From Bradyrhizobium sp. Ec3.3 (lineage in GTDB: Bacteria > Pseudomonadota > Alphaproteobacteria > Rhizobiales > Xanthobacteraceae), in assembly GCF_000472925.1 (NCBI RefSeq), contig NZ_AXAS01000049.1, positions 1 to 64,000 of the forward strand: DNA of 64,000 nucleotides. The letters run 5' to 3'. This document shows, in pieces, positions 43,552-51,993 of the stretch. The notes beneath the pieces are model-generated. The model was given only the letters and a program-made list of their open reading frames with translations. It was not told the DNA's origin and did not search any database. The translations under genes were made by a program, and so were the position numbers. Every line of letters begins with the position of its first letter. The stretch's first letter is position 1.

Positions 43552-45651
43552 CTACGCCGCCCTGAGATCTTCGACGAAGCGGTTGACCTCGCGCTTCAGA
43601 TCGTCCGACAGGCGCGACAGCATCTTGGCGGAATCGAGCACCTCGCCGGCGGCCGCACCCGTCTGGCCGGCAGCCTGCGAGACGCCGGAGATGTGACGTG
43701 AAACCTCCGTGGTGCCCTGGGAGGCCTGCTGCACGTTGCGGGCGATCTCACGTGTGGCGGCGCCCTGCTCCTCGACGGCAGCGGCGATCGCGGCCGCGAT
43801 CTCGTTGACGCGCTGGATGGTGGTGCCGATCGACTGGATCGCGGTCACGGACGAGCGCGTCGCGCCCTGGATAGCGGCAACCTGGCCGGTGATCTCCTCG
43901 GTCGCCTTCGCGGTTTGCGTGGCGAGATTCTTCACCTCGGCTGCGACCACGGCAAAGCCGCGGCCCGCTTCGCCGGCGCGCGCGGCCTCGATGGTGGCGT
44001 TGAGCGCCAGCAGGTTGGTCTGTTCGGCAATGCCCGTGATCAGTTCGACGACATCGCCGATGCGTTGGGCGGCGTCCGCGAGCGCCTGCACCTCGCCATT
44101 GGTGCGATCGGCTTCCGCCGCAGCAGCCCCGGCAATGCTCGAGGATTCCGCAACCTGGCGGCTGATCTCGGCGATCGAGGCCGACAGCTCTTCCGTGGCG
44201 GCGGCAACCGTCTGCACATTGGACGACGCGTCGCCCGACAGGGACGCAACGGAGGCCGCTTTCGACGAGCCCTGCTCGGCGGTCGACGACATCGACTGCG
44301 CGGTGGCGTTCAGCTCGCCGGACGCCGAGGCGAGCGTATGCAGCGATTCCGTCACGGTCTTCTCGAACTCTCCGATCAGCCGCTCGACGGCAAGCTGGCG
44401 CCGCTCCTTCCGGCCCTGCTCGGCCGCCTGCTCCTCGGCGAGGCGATCACCCGTGATCATGTTCTCCCTGAAGACGGACACCGCACGCGACATCTCGCCG
44501 ATCTCGTCGCCACGCTCGATGCCGGCGAGCTCGATCGCATAGTCGCGCTCGGCAAGCGAACGCATCGCCTGGGTCAATTTCCGGATCGGGACGCTGACGC
44601 GGCGGTTGACGAGGATGAAGCCGAACACGGTGATGGCGAGCGCGACCAGCATCATCGCGCCGTTGAACACCAGGCTCCACTTCGCCGAGGCCATCTGCTG
44701 CCCGGCACGCGCGACCATCTCGGCAAGCGCGACCTGACCAGCCTCGACGCTGGAGTTGAGGATGGCGGTGTTGAGCTTGGAGAGATCCTCGATCTTGATG
44801 TCGATCGTCTGGTTGTTGCTCAGCGCCTTGATGAAACCCTGCTGGCGCTCGACCATGGCCGCGGCTTCGCCCTGCTTCGAGCGCGCGACCACATCGGTGA
44901 GGCTGGCGGGCGCGTCAGCGCGGCCGGCTGCATCCAGCACCTGGCTCCAGGCCTGCTTGGCACGGCCGGTATCCTCGGCGGCGCCGACCATGTCGGCGGC
45001 GCTCCAGGGTTTTGCGCTGGCCGCCGCGGCTTCCAGGCGGATCGCGACCAGGCCGCCGAAATTGCGCGCCGCCCAGGCCGACTGCTTCACCCCCAGGAGG
45101 TGATCGACCACGGGATCGCCGAGCTTCAGCGCATTCTCGAGCTCGCCCGTCAACGCCAGAATGCCGTCGAGATAATCCTGGGCGGTCTTGCGGAAATCGT
45201 CGGCGACCTTGGCGTCACGACTGGATTTCGGCTGGTGGATGGCAGCTTCCGCCTTGGGCCGAAGTGGCACGAGTGTGTCATGGATCGCGACCAGCCTGCT
45301 CAGGGCACTGGCGAGACGGGAATCGGTCACGCCCTCGAGACGCTCGAGCACGCTCTTATAGGTGGCTTCCGACAATTGCCGGTTGGTGGCGATGCGGTTG
45401 TCGGCATTGGCGTTGGCCGGCCCCTCCGCGAGCAGCGCCGACAGGAAGGTGCCACGCTCCAGGCGAAAGCCGAGCAGGGTCGCAAACAGCTGCTGGTCGG
45501 TGCCGGCATAACGATCGAGCTTCTGCGCCGCGGCGTTGCGCTCGACGGCGCCATAGAGCCCGGTCGCGAGCTGGGCGATCAAAAACAGGCCGAGGATGCC
45601 GATGATGGCGCCGAGAACCGAACGTATGGAGGGATTGCCGAACAATTTCAT
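43552..45651 (-). CDS. Methyl-accepting chemotaxis protein
   Basis: A complete 699-residue chemoreceptor. The first helix is SVLGAIIGILGLFLIAQLATGLYG. A helical periplasmic sensor (about 35-320) precedes a second helix (SLVFNGAMMLVALAITVFGFILV), then HAMP (about 345-400) and the signalling domain with the conserved hairpin tip GIAEQTNLLALNATIEAARAGEAGRGFAVVAAEVKNLA in parts. There is no C-terminal CheR-binding pentapeptide (ends RFVEDLRAA). ATG at 45651. The ligand is unknown. Confidence 0.95.
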   Translation of the reverse strand: MKLFGNPSIRSVLGAIIGILGLFLIAQLATGLYGAVERNAAAQKLDRYAGTDQQLFATLLGFRLERGTFLSALLAEGPANANADNRIATNRQLSEATYKSVLERLEGVTDSRLASALSRLVAIHDTLVPLRPKAEAAIHQPKSSRDAKVADDFRKTAQDYLDGILALTGELENALKLGDPVVDHLLGVKQSAWAARNFGGLVAIRLEAAAASAKPWSAADMVGAAEDTGRAKQAWSQVLDAAGRADAPASLTDVVARSKQGEAAAMVERQQGFIKALSNNQTIDIKIEDLSKLNTAILNSSVEAGQVALAEMVARAGQQMASAKWSLVFNGAMMLVALAITVFGFILVNRRVSVPIRKLTQAMRSLAERDYAIELAGIERGDEIGEMSRAVSVFRENMITGDRLAEEQAAEQGRKERRQLAVERLIGEFEKTVTESLHTLASASGELNATAQSMSSTAEQGSSKAASVASLSGDASSNVQTVAAATEELSASIAEISRQVAESSSIAGAAAAEADRTNGEVQALADAAQRIGDVVELITGIAEQTNLLALNATIEAARAGEAGRGFAVVAAEVKNLATQTAKATEEITGQVAAIQGATRSSVTAIQSIGTTIQRVNEIAAAIAAAVEEQGAATREIARNVQQASQGTTEVSRHISGVSQAAGQTGAAAGEVLDSAKMLSRLSDDLKREVNRFVEDLRAA

Positions 45652-45813
45652 TGCGGGGCCGCATCCTCTAAAAAAGATGCAGAAAATTACCGTCGCGCTC
45701 CTAAGATTTGGTTCACCTCGATACCGGCAAAGGCCGTCGCATCGGATGAAGGCGCGCGGAAGGGCAAACTCCGCAGAACTACGGAGGACACGCCCAGGAC
45801 CCAGCGCCGACCT

Positions 45814-45933
45814 TCAGGAGCGTTCGGCCCCGCGCACTTCCGCGAACTCGGCATCGGGATGCGCGACGATGGTCGCGAACATGATGCCGCTGATGATGAT
45901 CGACCAGGCGGTGTCCCAATAAATCCAAAACAC
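45814..45933 (-). CDS. Small membrane protein, 39 residues
   Basis: A short ORF reading VFWIYWDTAWSIIISGIMF, then ATIVAHPDAEFAEVRGAERS. It starts with GTG at 45933, 5 bases after a full GGAGG, and has one hydrophobic helix followed by an acidic tail. The ribosome site and the hydrophobic/charged layout support real translation, but a protein this short cannot be proven by inspection. It lies upstream of and co-directional with the chemoreceptor gene. Confidence 0.5.
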   Translation of the reverse strand: MFWIYWDTAWSIIISGIMFATIVAHPDAEFAEVRGAERS

Positions 45934-46364
45934 GTCAGCCTCCGCAAAAGCCTCCCGCCGCAAGCAGCAATTCTAGAACAGCCGGGCGACGATGCCGTTC
46001 CTCTTCTGCTGCGGCGTGTCGGCGCACCCAAGAACCAATTCTTGCACCAATTCTTGCACCAATTCTTCGACCAGCATCTTGGAGCCAATATCTTGCCGAA
46101 CTGTCACTTGTTGGTCGGCGGCGGCCTCCGGTCGGTTTGATCGGTGCGATGCTTTGCCACCACGTCTTCATCGCGCCGGCTGGTTTTTGGGCGTGGCGGA
46201 AATTTAGGCTGGCCGGCTTTGCGGCGCCCAATCGATACAATTTCGACATCGATCGATCCAAACTGGATTTTGGCGGAATGGCAGGGAGGCCTGTATCCTC
46301 GCCGGCAACCAAGAGAAGCCATGCCGGACGGCAAGGGCGATTTTGGAAAGCTGGAGGAAGCCTG
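45934..46364. other. Intergenic region with short tandem repeat
   Basis: 431 bases with no convincing gene. It contains the 12-base tandem repeat at 46034-46069. The promoter for the lactonase gene is presumably in the right half. Confidence 0.4.
46034..46069. repeat. Tandem repeat, 12 bases x 3
   Basis: ACCAATTCTTGC twice, then ACCAATTCTTCG. There are no spacers, so this is not CRISPR-like; it is a slippage-type repeat. Confidence 0.9.
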
Positions 46365-47480
46365 ATGTCCCGACCGACCCGCCGTACTGCCCTGCAACTG
46401 CCGCTTGCGGCATGCGCCGTCGTCCTCGCCACCCACCTTGGAGCAAGCGCCGGCATGGCCGACACATTTGCCTATGTCGGCAATGCCGACAGCAACGACA
46501 TCTCGGTCTTCCGCATCGACGACAAGGGCGAGATGAGCCCGGTGCAGACCGCGCCTTTCGCAGGCATCGAGAAGCCAGGCTCCTCGACGCCGCTGGCAGT
46601 GACGCCCGATCACCGCGTGCTGATCGCCGGCGTGCGCTCGCAGCCGTTCTCGGCCGTGAGCTTTGCCATCGATCAGAAGACCGGCACGCTCAAGCACATC
46701 GGCAACGGGCCGCTCGCCGACAGCATGGCGTATGTCATGACCGACCGTACCGGCAAGTTCGTGCTCAGCGCCTCCTATGGCGGCAACAAGGTCGCGCTCA
46801 ATCCGCTGCTCGATACCGGCGTCGTCGGCGAGCCCAAGCAGGTCATCCCGACGGGACTGAATGCGCATGCCTTCATCCCCTCGCCCGACAACCGCTTTGC
46901 GTTTGCGACCAATCTCGGCTCCGACCAGGTGCTGGCCTTTGCATTCAACGCCGCCACCGGCGAGCTGACGCCGAGCGATCCGCCGGTCCACAAGGTGCCC
47001 GAGAAATCAGGTCCCCGGCACTTCGTTTTCCACCCCAACGGCAAATACGTCTATCTCATCCACGAGCTGAACGGCGACGTCGCCGCGTTCAGCTATGACG
47101 CCAAGACCGGCGGGTGGAGCGAGATCCAGCGGACCACCGCGCTGCCCGAAGGCTTCACCGGCAAACCCTGGGCCGCCGACATCCACGTCGCGCCCGACGG
47201 CCGCTTCCTCTACGCCTCGGAGCGGACCACCAACACGCTGACCGCCTACAAGATCGATCCGGCAAGCGGCAAGCTCGCCACGGTTGGTACCGTGCCGACC
47301 GAGAAGCAGCCGCGCGGCTTCAACATCGATCCCACCAGCCGCTATCTCGCCGCCGTCGGCGAATTGTCCGACGGCATGTCGGTCTACGCGATCGACCAGG
47401 CCAGCGGCGCGTTAACCAAGCTGAAGTCCTATCCGACCGGCAAGAAGCCGAACTGGGTGGAGTTCGTCACGCTGCCGTAA
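46365..47480 (+). CDS. Beta-propeller lactonase (YbhE/6-phosphogluconolactonase family)
   Basis: A 371-residue exported seven-bladed propeller. A signal sequence covers about 1-32. Repeated blades read like FAYVGNADSNDISVFRIDDKG, LSASYGGNKVALNPLL, GPRHFVFHPNGKYVYLIHEL and DIHVAPDGRFLYASERTTNTL. The family includes 6-phosphogluconolactonase Pgl and muconate-type lactonases. A periplasmic location argues against a phosphorylated substrate. ATG at 46365 lies 8 bases after GGAGG. Confidence 0.88.
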   Translation: MSRPTRRTALQLPLAACAVVLATHLGASAGMADTFAYVGNADSNDISVFRIDDKGEMSPVQTAPFAGIEKPGSSTPLAVTPDHRVLIAGVRSQPFSAVSFAIDQKTGTLKHIGNGPLADSMAYVMTDRTGKFVLSASYGGNKVALNPLLDTGVVGEPKQVIPTGLNAHAFIPSPDNRFAFATNLGSDQVLAFAFNAATGELTPSDPPVHKVPEKSGPRHFVFHPNGKYVYLIHELNGDVAAFSYDAKTGGWSEIQRTTALPEGFTGKPWAADIHVAPDGRFLYASERTTNTLTAYKIDPASGKLATVGTVPTEKQPRGFNIDPTSRYLAAVGELSDGMSVYAIDQASGALTKLKSYPTGKKPNWVEFVTLP

Positions 47481-47489
47481 GTGTGCGGG

Positions 47490-47534
47490 AGCCGCGACCG
47501 ACCTACGCAATCATCCGTAGTTTCGGTCGCGGCT
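47490..47534 (+). terminator. Nested hairpin after the lactonase gene
   Basis: Outer 12-bp perfect stem AGCCGCGACCGA (47490-47501) / TCGGTCGCGGCT (47523-47534), and inner 5-bp stem CTACG (47503-47507) / CGTAG (47516-47520). There is no U-tract. It could end transcription or shield the leader of the following small gene. Confidence 0.6.
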
Positions 47535-47559
47535 CGCTGCCGTCATACTCCGGCACGCA

Positions 47560-47736
47560 ATGGATCGTCATATTGTCTTCAAATGCCCGCAGACCGGCAT
47601 GAACGTTCAGCATCGGCTCATGGCCGAGCCGACGGATGCCAAGGATACGCACGACTCGGTCATGTGTCCGGCGTGTGCGCGCCTGCACCTGATCAATCGC
47701 ACCACGGGCAGGCTGCTCGGCGAACGCCGCGGCTGA
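47560..47736 (+). CDS. Small zinc-ribbon-like protein, 58 residues
   Basis: The ORF reads MDRHIVFKCPQTGMNVQHRL, continues with an acidic stretch, then SVMCPACARLHLINRTTGRL and ends LLGERRG. One Cys (FKCPQTG) and a CPAC pair with nearby His residues suggest a small metal-binding or redox protein. This 'CPxTG...CPxC' layout is familiar from short Bradyrhizobium proteins. It is too short for many gene callers. The upstream ribosome site is weak. Confidence 0.68.
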   Translation: MDRHIVFKCPQTGMNVQHRLMAEPTDAKDTHDSVMCPACARLHLINRTTGRLLGERRG

Positions 47737-47919
47737 CGGATGGCACCAGGCGCCGAACCTGATCTTCAATCTCGCGACTAATCAAGGGCTTGCCGTGGAC
47801 GCGCCTGCGGCATTTGCTCCTGCCTGGGCACCGGGGGCGCCATGGTCTGTGCCCCCGCCATCTGCTATCGAGTGAAGCGTTTGATCCCGTGGATTAGTCC
47901 GATGCGTCATTGCACCCGC

Positions 47920-48804
47920 ATGTCCAACAAGACCCTGTTTCCCGTGGCCGTCGCCGCCGCATTGGGGCTTGGCCTTTTTCTTGGCCCCCTCCCGGCCCGC
48001 GCCGCCGATGAGGAGGCGCCCAAGGGACCGGCCGTCACGGTGCTGAAGGCGGCAAAGTCCTGTTTCTCCGACATCGTGGAAGCGAGCGGCACGATCATCG
48101 CACGCGAGGAAACCTCGGTGCGGCCCGAGCGTCCCGGATTGAAGGTGACGGAGGTCCTGGCGGAAGCCGGCGACACCATCACCGCCGGCCAGGTGCTGGC
48201 GCGGCTGGCCTTGCCCGAAGGCGGCACAGTCCAGGTGACGGCGCCGGTTGCAGGCATGATCTCGGCTTCGACGGCGCAGATCGGCGCGCCGGCCTCGGCG
48301 CGCGGCGAAGCGCTGTTCTCGATCGTGGCGCGCAGCGAATATGACCTCGTCGGCCTCGTCGCCACCGCCGACATCAAGAAGCTCGCGGTGAACCAGCCGG
48401 CGACCGTGCGCATCGCGGGTGCCGGCGACATCGATGGCAAGGTGCGCAAGATCGGGCCGACGGTCGAGCCGAACGTCCAGCAGGGCATGGTCTATATCGG
48501 CATCTCGACGCCGCGGCGGCTGCTGGTGAATTCCAGCGGGCGCGCGCTGATCAAGACCGGGCAGAGCTGCAATATCGCGGTCCCGCTGACCGCCGTGCAG
48601 TACAGCCCCGCCGGCACCGTGGTGCAGATCATCCGCCGCAACCGCGTCGAGACCAAGCGCGTCGAGATCGGGCTGATGTCCGGCGGCAATATCGAGATCC
48701 GCGACGGCGTCAACGAAGGCGACATCGTCGTCGCCCGCGCCGGCGCGCTGTTGCGCGAAGGCGACCCGGTACGCCCCGTGATGGCGAGCGCGGAGACGAA
48801 GTAA
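47920..48804 (+). CDS. RND-type periplasmic adaptor protein without adjacent pump
   Basis: A 294-residue membrane-fusion/HlyD-like protein. A signal peptide covers about 1-28 (LFPVAVAAALGLGLFLGPLPARA). A lipoyl-like half motif (EVLAEAGDTITAGQVLARLALPEGGTVQVTAPVAGMI in parts) and a beta-barrel follow. It is a paralogue of the adaptor at 29397-30326: both have ACFSDLV/SCFSDIV near residue 50, a second Cys in SC(G/N)(V/I)AVP, and ILEGLDVGE/IRDGVNEGD near the end. No RND permease is next to it. The start is uncertain: ATG at 47920 fits the signal peptide; ATG at 47902 is in frame. Confidence 0.85.
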   Translation: MSNKTLFPVAVAAALGLGLFLGPLPARAADEEAPKGPAVTVLKAAKSCFSDIVEASGTIIAREETSVRPERPGLKVTEVLAEAGDTITAGQVLARLALPEGGTVQVTAPVAGMISASTAQIGAPASARGEALFSIVARSEYDLVGLVATADIKKLAVNQPATVRIAGAGDIDGKVRKIGPTVEPNVQQGMVYIGISTPRRLLVNSSGRALIKTGQSCNIAVPLTAVQYSPAGTVVQIIRRNRVETKRVEIGLMSGGNIEIRDGVNEGDIVVARAGALLREGDPVRPVMASAETK

Positions 48805-48825
48805 CGCTTAAGAAGGGTTCTTGTC

Positions 48826-48955
48826 CCGGACGCACTGCAGCGTGCAACGCTGCTGGGCTGAGCCGGGACCCATCTCTTTCGAAGACTCCGCAAAAAGGCA
48901 TGGGCCCCGGCTCAGCAGCGCATCATTTCATGATGCGCCGCGTCCGGGGCACGAG
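48826..48955. repeat. Palindromic repeat, family C copy 2
   Basis: About 130 bases from GTCCCGGACGCACTGC to GCCGCGTCCGGGGCACG, with inner arms GGGCTGAGCCGGGACCCAT and ATGGGCCCCGGCTCAGC. It lies between the converging adaptor and caspase-like genes and matches the 51994 copy in plan. Confidence 0.85.
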
Positions 48956-48987
48956 ACTTTGCTGGAGACTTTGGTGGATATGAAGGA

Positions 48988-49836
48988 CTAGCCGCCGGCC
49001 TGGTCGAACTGGACGTCTTCCAGGAGCGAGGACGACACGGTCGGGACCTGGTCGCCTTCGGAGGCGCGGGAGATGGCGACGCGGGTCTTGTTGAAGACGC
49101 TTTCGGCGCTGCCCTGCGCATTGAGGTTGTTCAGAAGTTCGCTGACCAGCACGCTGTGATCGCCCTTGCCGTCGTCGGCGACCTTGCCGGGGGAAGCGGA
49201 GGAGAGGATCAGCGCGTTGTCGGGCGCGCTGATCGGCGCCAGCCCGTGGCTGTAGGAGCGGAAGCGGCGCTCATAGGGGTTGCGGCGCGAGGCATCGACG
49301 ACGACGAGCTTGGCCTTGGCACCCTGCTCCTTCATCATCTCGAGCACGCTCTCAATCGAGACGCCCTGGCGGCGGACGTCGCTTTCCTTCCAGATCACGG
49401 CGTCGACCGGCAGCATGTAGCTCTCGCGGCCGGCCTGCACGCCGTAGCCGCCGAAGAACAGCATGACGACGCTGTCGCGTGTGATCTTCGACTTCAGGCG
49501 GTTGACGGCGCGGACCATGTCGTCCTTGCTGGCGTCCTCCACCATGTCGACGTCGAAGCCGCCCCTGCGCAGCGAGGACGACAGCGCGCGCGCGTCGTTG
49601 ATCGACTGCGACAGCGGCGCATTGGCGTCGGGATAATGACCATTGCCGATGACGAGGGCGAGGCGCGAGGTGTGGCCGACGGAACCGGTCACCTCAGCGG
49701 TCGAGACCGCCTTGGCGGCATCGAGGGCGCGCATGTTCAGGGCAGCGTGGGCGCCGATCGCCAGCGACACCGTGCCGATCAGAGCGGCGGCGACCGCAAT
49801 GGTACGTCGGGAAATGTCGAGCTGCCTTACATTCAT
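48988..49836 (-). CDS. Caspase-fold protein, catalytic dyad Tyr-Ser
   Basis: A 282-residue protein with one N-terminal membrane anchor (TIAVAAALIGTVSLAIGAHA) and a caspase/p20-like domain (about 57-275: RLALVIGNGHYPDANAPLSQ). The dyad positions read FFGGY131GVQ and VVDAS183RRNPYERRF, so His is Tyr and Cys is Ser. It shares blocks with the paralogue at 26857-28440 (RESYMLPVDAVIW vs RQSYMIPVDAQIW; DASRRNP(Y/F)ERRFRS) but lacks TPRs. A protease function is unlikely. It converges with an RND-type adaptor gene, echoing the first locus. Confidence 0.88.
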   Translation of the reverse strand: MNVRQLDISRRTIAVAAALIGTVSLAIGAHAALNMRALDAAKAVSTAEVTGSVGHTSRLALVIGNGHYPDANAPLSQSINDARALSSSLRRGGFDVDMVEDASKDDMVRAVNRLKSKITRDSVVMLFFGGYGVQAGRESYMLPVDAVIWKESDVRRQGVSIESVLEMMKEQGAKAKLVVVDASRRNPYERRFRSYSHGLAPISAPDNALILSSASPGKVADDGKGDHSVLVSELLNNLNAQGSAESVFNKTRVAISRASEGDQVPTVSSSLLEDVQFDQAGG

Positions 49837-50256
49837 CTCGGTTCATTCCTGTCAGGAGCCATCGCAACGCGCGTACCTGTTTGAGTAGCGCGATGGCGTC
49901 TTTAGGTTTGAGGGATTGGCCGGGGATGTGTCCCCGAATTGCGCGCAATTTGCGGCGCCGCACCAAACAAACCCTTAACCGGATATCGCCCCCGGGGCAA
50001 TAGATTGCCCTTCTTTTTAGCTAAACCACTGAATATACTGGTTAATTGCTGACGCCGCAGATGGGCCTTTTTTCATCCTTTCGGCCCCTTTTCAGGGCCG
50101 AACAAGCAGTTCCCGTCCCGGCTTTTTCTGTGACATCGGTCACATTTGTGTTCCACGCGAATTCGTGACACTTTTCAAATACTTGCGGAAACACAGGCGC
50201 GCTGCCGGGACGACGCGCCGTGAATCCCGGCAAGGCCCCGCGCGACCAGGTAATTC
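49837..50256. other. Divergent intergenic region, caspase-like / DxDTT protein
   Basis: 420 bases without a gene. It contains GCCCCCGGGGC near 49988 and the CRP-type palindrome at 50129-50144. Promoters of both flanking genes are expected here. Confidence 0.5.
50129..50144. promoter_or_regulatory. CRP-type palindrome TGTGA-N6-TCACA
   Basis: TGTGACATCGGTCACA has perfect CRP half-sites, followed by TTTGTG. It lies 113 bases before the DxDTT-protein start and 293 bases upstream of the caspase-like start. It closely resembles the 26594 site (both end TCACATTT). Confidence 0.7.
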
Positions 50257-51987
50257 ATGAGCTTTCATTATTTCGCCGGGCACGCCTTCCGCGCCCTGAC
50301 GGCACGGAAGGACGGCCCCTCGCTTTATGACGTCTGCGATCCCGTGCTGGCGGGCCCCGCCACCGGCGATCCGCATCTGGCAAAGTTCTACAAGACTGCG
50401 CTCGGCAGTCCGGCCCTGCGGGCGCTGCTCCGCCGCGCCGGCCTGCCCGACCTGCGCGACGAGGCGAGGCTCACCCGGCTGCGCGCGGCGCTGACCCGTG
50501 CCCGCGACGATGCCGAGCCCGACTGGGAGGCGGTCGGCCGTCCCGTCGCCGACCTCCTCGACACCATCGCGCTCGACCATCCCAAGCCGCCGCCGATGCC
50601 GTTCAACGGTGCGGGGCCGGCGCTGGCGGAGATCGACAACGTGATCCGCGACTGCGCGCATCATCTGCTGCGCAGCTACCGCCAGAACGGCTTCCTGCCG
50701 ACCTATGCCGCGTTCAACCTGATCGGCGATCCCGACCTGCGCGGTCGCGAGCTGATCATGGCGCTGACCGGCCTGAACTCGCGCGGCTACAAGAACTCCT
50801 CGCTGCTGTTCAACCTGGCGCGTATCTTCGTCGCGCGCTCGAGCGCAGGCGCCATCATCAATCCGCCCTGGCGGGGCATCGCCGAGCCGATGTGGGAGCC
50901 GGTGCAGATCCGTCACCGCTCGGCCTATTACGACGCCTTCTTCATCGAGGCGCTGCTCGCCTATGGCGAGACCGGCCTCGCCTCGCCCGCCGACGCCAAG
51001 GCCGCGCAAGCCGCGATCGCCGACATGGTCGATTTCTGCATCAACATCAGCCGCGAGGAAGTGAAGGGTGCGGACGGCGCGCGCTTCGACGTCATCACTG
51101 CGCTGGCGCCGGCGCCGCATCCGCGCTTCTCGCGCTTCTTTGCGCAGATCAAGCAGGACCTGGGCTTCGGCGTCTACGTGCCGGACTGCGACACCACGGC
51201 GTGCTCGTTCTCGGCTGCGACGCAGGCAGGCAGTGAGGATCCGATCCTCGCCCAACCGCTGCTCGATTTCTACGCCGGCTACCAGGTGCGCGAGGGCGTC
51301 AACGAGCCGCGCGTCACCGTGCCGCTCAACGACAACATCGATTACGAAGGCGGCGTCGCCACCTGGATCGACAATCTCGCTGGCGAGCGGCCCTACGGCA
51401 ACGATCTCGATCCGACGCTGAACCTCGACATCCTCGAAGTGTCCTTCCGCAATCTCAAGCGCTGGAAAATTCTGGAGACGCCGGCGCGGCTTGCCACCGT
51501 GCATCGCATCGTCGCCTTCCAGAAGCGGCTGGCGGCGAGCGGCGCCTTCGCCAATCCGCGCTCGCACATCTATTATCTGCCCGAGCTCTACAGCGCCTAT
51601 TTCGGCCGCTGCTATGCCGCCTTCCTGTCACTGCCGCTGGCGGCCCAGGCCGCGATCGATCCCGACGGCGCCTTCGATTTCATCCGCGCCCGCGTGCTCG
51701 GCTATGTCCAGGGCGAGATGCTCGTCGCCGAGATGAACGCATTCGACGCGGCGCTCGCCTTGATCGCGCTCGGTCATCTCGGCGCCGATCCCAAGACCTT
51801 CGCGCCGGCGCTGAACTGCATCGTCAGAGCTCTCGGCGAAGGCGGCCGCCGCGGCCCGTTCCGCGCCTATGAATGGAACAAGATGAAGACCCCGACGCGG
51901 ATCCTGGTTGGCGGGCCGGAGGTGACGTCGGCCTTCGTGCTGATGGGGCTGGCGGTGGCGAGGAAGGTGATGGCGGGGCGGAGGTAA
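50257..51987 (+). CDS. Large helical protein with DxDTT motif, unknown function
   Basis: A 576-residue soluble protein that I do not recognise as a named family. It appears mostly alpha-helical, with repeated aromatic helix pairs, as expected for an alpha/alpha toroid. The motif D310-C-D312-T-T-A (VPDCDTTACSFSA) resembles the DxDD/DxDTT acid motif of class II terpene cyclases, and the preceding YKNSSLLFNLARIF and the later DYEGGVATWIDNL fit such a fold loosely. There is no signal peptide. The ATG at 50257 begins MSFHYFAGHAFRAL. Terpene cyclase-like chemistry is only a hypothesis; a structural prediction would decide. Confidence 0.7.
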   Translation: MSFHYFAGHAFRALTARKDGPSLYDVCDPVLAGPATGDPHLAKFYKTALGSPALRALLRRAGLPDLRDEARLTRLRAALTRARDDAEPDWEAVGRPVADLLDTIALDHPKPPPMPFNGAGPALAEIDNVIRDCAHHLLRSYRQNGFLPTYAAFNLIGDPDLRGRELIMALTGLNSRGYKNSSLLFNLARIFVARSSAGAIINPPWRGIAEPMWEPVQIRHRSAYYDAFFIEALLAYGETGLASPADAKAAQAAIADMVDFCINISREEVKGADGARFDVITALAPAPHPRFSRFFAQIKQDLGFGVYVPDCDTTACSFSAATQAGSEDPILAQPLLDFYAGYQVREGVNEPRVTVPLNDNIDYEGGVATWIDNLAGERPYGNDLDPTLNLDILEVSFRNLKRWKILETPARLATVHRIVAFQKRLAASGAFANPRSHIYYLPELYSAYFGRCYAAFLSLPLAAQAAIDPDGAFDFIRARVLGYVQGEMLVAEMNAFDAALALIALGHLGADPKTFAPALNCIVRALGEGGRRGPFRAYEWNKMKTPTRILVGGPEVTSAFVLMGLAVARKVMAGRR

Positions 51988-51993
51988 AAAGGT

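Noticed and set aside
46034..46069. Possible CRISPR-like array
   Set aside because: The 12-base units abut with no spacers and only three copies; it is a simple tandem repeat.
43915..46140. A 741-codon plus-strand frame opposite the chemoreceptor
   Set aside because: Shadow of the receptor gene; composition is Arg/Gly/His-rich without motifs.
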